A program made the translations under genes and the position numbers. This document shows positions 38,871 through 44,650 of a stretch of 44,650 bases of DNA, piece by piece. Origin of the DNA: CAYLQD01 sp043819695 (lineage in GTDB: Bacteria; Planctomycetota; PUPC01); assembly GCA_043819695.1 (NCBI GenBank), contig JBDREM010000231.1, positions 1 through 44,650 of the forward strand, in the 5' to 3' direction. Under the pieces are notes generated by a model, which saw only the letters and a list, made by a program, of their open reading frames with translations, had not been told where the DNA came from and ran no database searches. Each line of letters opens with the position of its first letter. The first letter of the stretch is position 1.

Positions 38871-40015
38871 GGCTTCTTCGCCCTCACGGACTTCGCGAGC
38901 GCTTCCAGTATCCCGCAGAAGTCGCCCGCCGACCTGTACCGCTTGTCGGGGCTCTTCTCGAGCATGCGCTCGATCACGTGAGCCAGTTCCTTCGGCACGC
39001 TTGGCTCGAGCTCGCGGATCGGCGTCGGCTTCTCGTTGATCTGCTTGAGCAGGATTTCCTTCTGCGACTCGCCGCGGAAGAGGACGTTCCCGGTGAGCAC
39101 GCGGTAGAAGGTCGCCCCCATCGCGTAGATGTCGACGCGGCAGTCGATGTCCCGGCCGAGCGCCTGCTCGGGCGCCATGAAATGGGCCGAGCCGTAGACG
39201 CCGTCGGCCTGCGCGACCGCGGGCGCGTCGTGCAGCGCCTTGGCGATCCCAAGGTCGCCGACCTTCACGACCCCGTCGTATCCTATCATCAGGTTGTCGG
39301 GCTTGATGTCGCGATGCACGATGCCCTTCTTCTCGGCGTAGAGGAGCGCCTGGGCGACGTCGATCATCATCGGCAGCGCGTTCACAAGCGGCAGCTTCTG
39401 CCCCCCTGCGATCTGGTCGCGAATGTTGCCGAACGGCATATACTCCATCGTGTAGTAGCACAGCCCCTCCCACCGGCCGGTGTCGAACACCTCGACGATA
39501 TTGCGGTGGTTGAGGTGCCCTGCGGCGCGGGCCTCGGTGACGAACCGGTCGATGAACTCGGGGTCGCGAACGAACTCGCTGGCGAGGAACTTGATCGCGA
39601 CGGGCCGCTCGAGGGAAAGCTGAACGGCCTTGTACACGGTGCCCATGCCGCCGCGGCCGAGGCGCTCGACGATGCGGTGCCCGGCGACCTCCCAGCCGAT
39701 CAGGCCGCCGCTCATCCGCCGCTCGTCGTCGTCGAGGAACGAGAGGAGACAGCCGCCCGCCTGAATCTTGTCGCCGGGCCGGAGCCGCGCCTCGGCGACC
39801 CGCTCGCCGTTGACGTACAGCCCGTTCAGGCTGTCGGCGTCGCGCACGAAGAAGCCGCCGTGCCGCCCCTCGATGCTCAAGTGCCTGCGCGAAACGAGCG
39901 TGTCGGTCAGCACGATGTCCGAAGACGTGTCCCGCCCGATGTGCAGCTCTTCATCCTTCGTGATGCGGAACGTATCGCCCCGCCCGCTCCCTTTCTCGAC
40001 GACAATCTTCGGCAT
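38867..40015 (-). CDS. Serine/threonine protein kinase with N-terminal FHA domain
   Basis: The 382-residue protein starts with an FHA domain (about residues 5-95: LHIGRDTSSDIVL, VSRRHLSIEG, SLNGLYVNG), which binds phospho-threonine. A Hanks-type kinase domain follows: LGRGGMGTVYKA as the P-loop, VAIKFL with the ATP-binding Lys, IVHRDIKPDN as the catalytic loop, VGDLGIAKA as the Mg loop, and the APEQ activation-segment end. It is complete and probably active. There is no membrane helix, so it is cytoplasmic. The ATG at 40015 gives the FHA start; longer readings run into proC. It is 19 bases after the proC stop. Confidence 0.92.
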   Translation of the reverse strand: MPKIVVEKGSGRGDTFRITKDEELHIGRDTSSDIVLTDTLVSRRHLSIEGRHGGFFVRDADSLNGLYVNGERVAEARLRPGDKIQAGGCLLSFLDDDERRMSGGLIGWEVAGHRIVERLGRGGMGTVYKAVQLSLERPVAIKFLASEFVRDPEFIDRFVTEARAAGHLNHRNIVEVFDTGRWEGLCYYTMEYMPFGNIRDQIAGGQKLPLVNALPMMIDVAQALLYAEKKGIVHRDIKPDNLMIGYDGVVKVGDLGIAKALHDAPAVAQADGVYGSAHFMAPEQALGRDIDCRVDIYAMGATFYRVLTGNVLFRGESQKEILLKQINEKPTPIRELEPSVPKELAHVIERMLEKSPDKRYRSAGDFCGILEALAKSVRAKKP

Positions 40016-40034
40016 ACTTGCACGCCGTCCAATT

Positions 40035-40853
40035 CTACGAATCGCCTGTCCCGAGTTCCTCCGAGCGGCGCGCGGCCGCCTTGATCGCCTTGACAATCGC
40101 CTCCGCGACGCCGTCGTCCGCCATTGAGGCCAGCGCCGCCGCCGTCGTGCCGCCCGGCGTCGTCACCCTCTCACGCAGCGCCGCCGCGGTCTCGCGCGTC
40201 TCCGCCAGCATCTTGCCGGCCCCGAAAACCGTCCTGGCCGCGAGCGTGACAGCGTCGGATTCCGAGAGACCGAGTTCGGCGCCGGCCTTCGCCATGATCT
40301 CGGCGAGGTAGAAGACATATGCAGGCCCGCTGCCCGACAGCGCGGTCACCGCGTGCATCGCCGGCTCCCCGACCTCGATGACCGTCGCGCTGGCCTCGAA
40401 GAGCTGCCTCGCGCGGGCAAGGTCGGCGTCGGTCGCGTTGGCTCCCCTGCAAAGCGCCGCCGCGCCCTCGCCGACGAGCATCGGCGTGTTGGGCATTGCG
40501 CGAATCACCCGCAGCGGCCGGCCGGCCGCGGCATAAATCGCCGCCGTCGATATGCCCGCCGCGACCGAGATCACGAACGTGTCGGCCGGAAGGGCCGGAC
40601 CGATCTCAGCAAGGGCGGCAGGCGCAATCTTCGGCTTTACGGCCAGCACGACGACGCGCGCTCGGCACGCCTCCTTGTTCGATGCCGTCGTCCGGGCGCC
40701 CGTCGCCTCGGCGAACCGCCGCCGCTGACGTTCGTCGGGATCGCCCGCGATGATGTCGGCCGCGTCGACCAGCCCCGCACGCACGACGCCGCGACAGAGG
40801 GCCGTCGCCATATTGCCCGCGCCGATGAAGCCCAATTCGAGCATCTCGCCCAT
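40035..40853 (-). CDS. proC: Pyrroline-5-carboxylate reductase
   Basis: ProC makes the last step of proline synthesis, reducing pyrroline-5-carboxylate with NAD(P)H. The 272-residue protein has the N-terminal Rossmann motif GFIGAGNMATAL, the segment VLAVKPKI, IRAMPNTPMLVGEG, and the C-terminal signature (ALSGSGPAYVFYLAEIMAKA, VTTPGGTTAAAL). AGGAGG sits at ideal spacing before the ATG at 40853. It is the first gene of proC-kinase-DUF167. Confidence 0.95.
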   Translation of the reverse strand: MGEMLELGFIGAGNMATALCRGVVRAGLVDAADIIAGDPDERQRRRFAEATGARTTASNKEACRARVVVLAVKPKIAPAALAEIGPALPADTFVISVAAGISTAAIYAAAGRPLRVIRAMPNTPMLVGEGAAALCRGANATDADLARARQLFEASATVIEVGEPAMHAVTALSGSGPAYVFYLAEIMAKAGAELGLSESDAVTLAARTVFGAGKMLAETRETAAALRERVTTPGGTTAAALASMADDGVAEAIVKAIKAAARRSEELGTGDS

Positions 40854-40886
40854 CTCGGTCCTCCTTCGTGACGAAGTGATATTCGC

Positions 40887-40915
40887 ATTTTAGCCCCGCG
40901 GGCGGCGCCAGTCAA
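40887..40915 (-). promoter_or_regulatory. Promoter of the proC-kinase-DUF167 operon
   Basis: The minus strand has TTGACT (40910-40915), a 17-base GC-rich spacer and TAAAAT (40887-40892). It lies back to back with the galK promoter. Confidence 0.75.
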
Positions 40916-40936
40916 ACGCTTCGGAACGCGGCGCGG

Positions 40937-40965
40937 TTGACAGCGCACGGTGGGGCCATTATGCT
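40937..40965 (+). promoter_or_regulatory. Promoter of galK
   Basis: Consensus TTGACA (40937-40942), a 17-base spacer and TATGCT (40960-40965). The leader of about 40 bases holds AAGGAA before the GTG at 41013. Confidence 0.75.
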
Positions 40966-41012
40966 GTCCGGGGACGGGCGCCCCATCGCGCCGCTGTGGA
41001 AGGAATACGCCG

Positions 41013-42194
<1,182 letters not shown>

Positions 42195-42198
42195 GCAG

Positions 42199-43029
42199 TC
42201 ACACGGCTTTCAGCGCCATCAGCGTAAGGTCGTCGGACTGTCGGGCGCCTTCGGTGAACTCAAGAACTTCCTGCTTGACGGCCGCTACGACGGCGGCGGC
42301 GGACGCCGCGCGGCTGCGAAGCAAACCCGCCTTCAGCCGGCCGTATCCGAACTCTTCGCCCGCTCTGTTCGTCGCTTCCCAGATGCCGTCGGTCAGAAAG
42401 ACGAGCAGGTCGTTCCTGCGGAGCGTCACCGTGTCGCCCTCGATGTAGCTCAGCCCGGGGACGACGCCGAGCGGCATGCCCTTGCCTTCAAGTGTGAGGA
42501 TTTCGCCGGAGCGGGCGTCGAGCAAGAGCGGGCGCTCGTGGCCGGCGACCGCATATCGCAGCCGCTTCGTGCTCATGTCGAGCACGCCGACGAACATCGT
42601 CATGAAATGGTCTTCGAGCATGTCGGTGACGAGCACGTCGTTCAGGCGGCCGAGCACGTCGGCCGGGTCCTTGTCGACCTGCAGGAGCGCGCGGAGCGCC
42701 GAGCGCGCGTTCGCCATGAGGAGTGCCGGGCCTATGCCGTGGCCGGAGACGTCCCCGATGGCGAGCGCGAGGCGGCCGCCCGGCAGCCGAAAGTAGTCGT
42801 AGTAGTCGCCCCCGGTCTCGCGGCAGGGCTCGTTCCACCCGTCGATCTCAAAGCCCTGAAGCCCGGGCGGCACCTTCGGCAAGAAGGCCCGCTGGATGCG
42901 CCGCGCGATCTCGAGCTCCTCCCGCATCCGCCCCGTCTCGAGGATCTCCTCGACCGAGAGCAGGTCATCATCTTTCGCAACGGTGTCCGGTCCCAAGCGG
43001 CAACTCCGCGGATTCCCGGCGACGATCAC
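42199..43029 (-). CDS. PP2C-type serine phosphatase (SpoIIE/RsbU family)
   Basis: The 276-residue protein starts with a coiled-coil linker (VEEILETGRMREELEIARRI) of the kind that usually joins a sensor to the phosphatase. It continues with the SpoIIE-type PP2C domain: metal-binding ETGGDYYDYF, IGDVSGHGIGPALLMANARS, and LTDGIWEATN. These enzymes dephosphorylate anti-anti-sigma STAS proteins. No sensor domain is fused. The GTG at 43029 is the first in-frame start after the promoter and would be at the 5' end of the mRNA, so the transcript is predicted leaderless. Confidence 0.88.
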   Translation of the reverse strand: MIVAGNPRSCRLGPDTVAKDDDLLSVEEILETGRMREELEIARRIQRAFLPKVPPGLQGFEIDGWNEPCRETGGDYYDYFRLPGGRLALAIGDVSGHGIGPALLMANARSALRALLQVDKDPADVLGRLNDVLVTDMLEDHFMTMFVGVLDMSTKRLRYAVAGHERPLLLDARSGEILTLEGKGMPLGVVPGLSYIEGDTVTLRRNDLLVFLTDGIWEATNRAGEEFGYGRLKAGLLRSRAASAAAVVAAVKQEVLEFTEGARQSDDLTLMALKAV

Positions 43030-43035
43030 GCGACG

Positions 43036-43064
43036 ATTATAGGGCGGCGCGCGACGGCGGTCAA
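43036..43064 (-). promoter_or_regulatory. Promoter of the SpoIIE-type phosphatase gene, predicted leaderless
   Basis: The minus strand has TTGACC (43059-43064), a 17-base spacer and consensus TATAAT (43036-43041). Six bases (CGTCGC) separate it from the GTG at 43029. Confidence 0.75.
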
Positions 43065-43094
43065 CCGCGAGCGAATCACGCCGCCCCGAGCCGC

Positions 43095-43124
43095 TTGACG
43101 GCGCCGGCGCGGCGCAGGTATCAT
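43095..43124 (+). promoter_or_regulatory. Promoter of xseA
   Basis: TTGACG (43095-43100), an 18-base GC-only spacer and TATCAT (43119-43124). The leader before xseA is about 110 bases and contains the possible CTG-start peptide at 43159-43239. Confidence 0.6.
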
Positions 43125-43158
43125 TGGCCCCTGTTCTCGAACGAACGGAGGTGGCGCC

Positions 43159-43239
43159 CTGGCGGAGACCGTACGACTCGGGGTCTCGACGGACGCCGGC
43201 CGGCTCGTCGCGAGCACGACCGGCGAGGAACTGATCTGA
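43159..43239 (+). CDS. Possible 26-residue leader peptide with CTG start
   Basis: A consensus GGAGG (43147-43151) lies seven bases before a CTG that opens a frame reading AETVRLGVSTDAGRLVASTT and ending one base before the xseA ATG. No ATG, GTG or TTG fits this frame, so translation would need a CTG start. A GTG at 43151 in another frame overlaps the ribosome site itself. It may serve to couple translation to xseA. Confidence 0.3.
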   Translation: MAETVRLGVSTDAGRLVASTTGEELI

Positions 43240-43240
43240 G

Positions 43241-44464
43241 ATGGACTTGTTCGAGGCGGCGGAAGCGAAGAAGACGACGCCGGCGCCCGAGGTGCTGACC
43301 GTCTCGGCCATTACGGCGCTCATCAAGCGTTCGCTCGAGGAGCGCTTCACGGAGGTGTGGGTCGTCGGGCAGATATCGAACCTGACCCGCGCCGCCTCGG
43401 GGCACGTGTATCTCACGTTAAAGGACGAAGCCGCCGAGATCGGCGCCGTCATCTGGCGCGGGCCAGCCCAGCGGATCCCGTTCCAGCTCGAAGACGGGCA
43501 GGAAGTCGTCGTTCGGGGAAAGGTCGCCGTCTACGAGCGCCGCGGACGGTATCAGATCATCGTCAGCAGCGTGCAGCCGAAGGGCATCGGCGCGCTCCAG
43601 CTCGCGTTCCTGCAGATGAAGGAGAAGCTCGAGAAGGAAGGCCTGTTCGATCCGGCCCACAAGAGGCCGCTGCCGTTCCTGCCCGCGACGATCGCGGTCG
43701 TCACGTCGCCCACGGGCGCCGCGATCCACGATATCCTGACGATGATCGAGAGCCGCCTGCCCGGCGTGCACGTCCTCGTCTGCCCGGTCGCGGTGCAAGG
43801 CGAACGCGCCGCGCTCGAAATCGCGGCCGCGATCTCGGCCCTCAACCGGCGCGGCGGGATCGACGTGATGATCGTCGGCCGCGGGGGCGGGAGCCTCGAA
43901 GACCTGTGGTCGTTCAACGAGGAGATCGTCGCCCGCGCCATTTACGCGTCCGACATTCCCGTCATCTCCGCCGTCGGGCACGAGGTCGATGTCTCGATAT
44001 CCGACCTCGTCGCCGATGCGCGGGCGCTCACTCCGACGCAAGCAGGCGAAATGGTCGTGCCGTCGCGGAAGCTGCTCGACGAGCGGCTTGCGGCCGCGGC
44101 GAACCGGCTCGCGCAGGCGCTGCGCGCCGCGGCCGCGGGCGCGAAGGTCAGGCTCGACGCGATTGCCGCAAGCTACGCGATGCGCCTGCCGATGGAGCGC
44201 GTCCGGCAGCATCAGCAGCGGCTCGACGAGGTTGCCGAGCGCATGCCGCTGGCGACGGGCCGCGAACTCGCCCGGCGCCGCGAGCGGATCGCGCGCGACA
44301 CCGAGCGGCTCGAGGGCCTTAGCCCGCTCAACGTGCTCGCCCGCGGCTACAGCATCACGACCCTCGCCGGCAGCGACAAACCGCTGCGCTCGGCGGACGA
44401 GGCGCCGGGCGGCTCGCGCATTCGCACGATCCTTCACGACGGCGAACTCGAATCCCGCCTCTGA
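43241..44464 (+). CDS. xseA: Exodeoxyribonuclease VII large subunit
   Basis: XseA with XseB degrades single-stranded DNA from both ends and takes part in repair. The 407-residue protein has the N-terminal OB-fold (VWVVGQISNLTRAASGHVYL, VVRGKVAVYERRGRYQIIV), the catalytic domain (FLPATIAVVTSPTGAAIHDI, GRGGGSLEDLWSFNEE, PVISAVGHEVDVSISDLVAD), and a C-terminal coiled coil ending in the LARGYSI motif. No xseB follows within the window. It is slightly shorter than many homologues but appears complete. Confidence 0.95.
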   Translation: MDLFEAAEAKKTTPAPEVLTVSAITALIKRSLEERFTEVWVVGQISNLTRAASGHVYLTLKDEAAEIGAVIWRGPAQRIPFQLEDGQEVVVRGKVAVYERRGRYQIIVSSVQPKGIGALQLAFLQMKEKLEKEGLFDPAHKRPLPFLPATIAVVTSPTGAAIHDILTMIESRLPGVHVLVCPVAVQGERAALEIAAAISALNRRGGIDVMIVGRGGGSLEDLWSFNEEIVARAIYASDIPVISAVGHEVDVSISDLVADARALTPTQAGEMVVPSRKLLDERLAAAANRLAQALRAAAAGAKVRLDAIAASYAMRLPMERVRQHQQRLDEVAERMPLATGRELARRRERIARDTERLEGLSPLNVLARGYSITTLAGSDKPLRSADEAPGGSRIRTILHDGELESRL

Positions 44465-44650
44465 CACGACGGGCACATCGGGTCCCGCGTCCGACATTCC
44501 CCGTCTAGTCCCCAATGGCACTAACTTAAGCCCGATCATCCGCCGCCAGAGAGAACGGGCGGCCCGACGGCTTCTTTGTCCTAATCCTAATCATAATCGT
44601 AATCCTACTCGGCAGCGGCACTTACGAAACAGCGATTAGGATTAGGAGTA
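44465..44650. repeat. End region with inverted-repeat element cut by the window edge
   Basis: No gene is seen after xseA. TCCTAATCCTAATC (44579-44592) is repeated perfectly in inverse as GATTAGGATTAGGA (44634-44647), with further TAATC direct repeats between the arms. The AT-rich composition contrasts with the genes. It is a palindromic element like the others in intergenic DNA here, perhaps continuing past the window end. Confidence 0.65.

Noticed and set aside
44513..44535. Motif GGCACTAACTTAAG as a possible insertion-sequence end
   Set aside because: It reminded me of sequences near transposon ends, but only one copy is present and no transposase or matching end is in the window.

Overview
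The window is bacterial chromosome: high GC, mostly high GC3 coding, tightly packed genes on both strands, with two tRNA genes. No rRNA, CRISPR array or intact insertion sequence is visible. The gene mix points to a Gram-negative member of the Planctomycetota/PVC side of the tree, probably an anaerobe. Evidence is an FHA-Ser/Thr kinase, a SpoIIE-type PP2C phosphatase, giant secreted HEAT and PQQ-propeller proteins, a zinc-ribbon/TM/HEAT protein, KdsC plus an LptC/OstA-like protein, a MerR/FliA-type sigma pair, and a complete NiFe-hydrogenase maturation set. The phylum is inferred from gene content, not from a marker tree.

Layout: 1-430, relic of a tyrosine integrase beside tRNA-Lys. 441-2610, STAS protein, small membrane protein and gltX (minus). 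2611-3820, intergenic DNA with tRNA-Ala and a palindromic element. 3821-4624, solitary DNA methyltransferase. 4764-10563, hypABFCDE, with a palindromic element wedged between hypB and hypF. 10568-10843, a deleted TauE-like relic. 11267-15068, MerR, FliA-family sigma factor, polytopic membrane protein and der. 15177-24787, one long operon: HEAT protein, PQQ-propeller protein, kdsC, LptC/LptA-like, queA. 24899-27683, minus genes nfi, a coiled-coil protein, holA and a 51-residue tail-anchored micro-ORF. 27700-29850, secreted protein and MoxR ATPase. 29890-32500, minus genes: HAMP sensor lacking an output domain, MazG, a small protein and a diacylglycerol kinase. 32768-36573, HTH/Cys-rich protein, DUF39 homocysteine-biosynthesis enzyme, PilT and HAD phosphatase. 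36723-38582, zinc-ribbon/HEAT protein. 38589-40853, minus operon proC, FHA-kinase, DUF167. 41013-42194, galK. 42199-43029, SpoIIE phosphatase (minus). 43241-44464, xseA.

Regulation is unusually readable. About fifteen sigma70-type promoters with 16-18 bp spacers can be placed by eye. Three have the start codon exactly six bases after the -10 box, which predicts leaderless mRNAs. The other theme is the number of different palindromic or cruciform-forming intergenic elements, including two copies of one CATATG-centred palindrome about 14 kb apart. I saw no clear new defence or biosynthetic system. The most interesting signals are the leaderless promoters, the hypF start anomaly next to a palindromic element, the altered HypB metal site, and the overlapping divergent promoters around the 51-residue micro-ORF.
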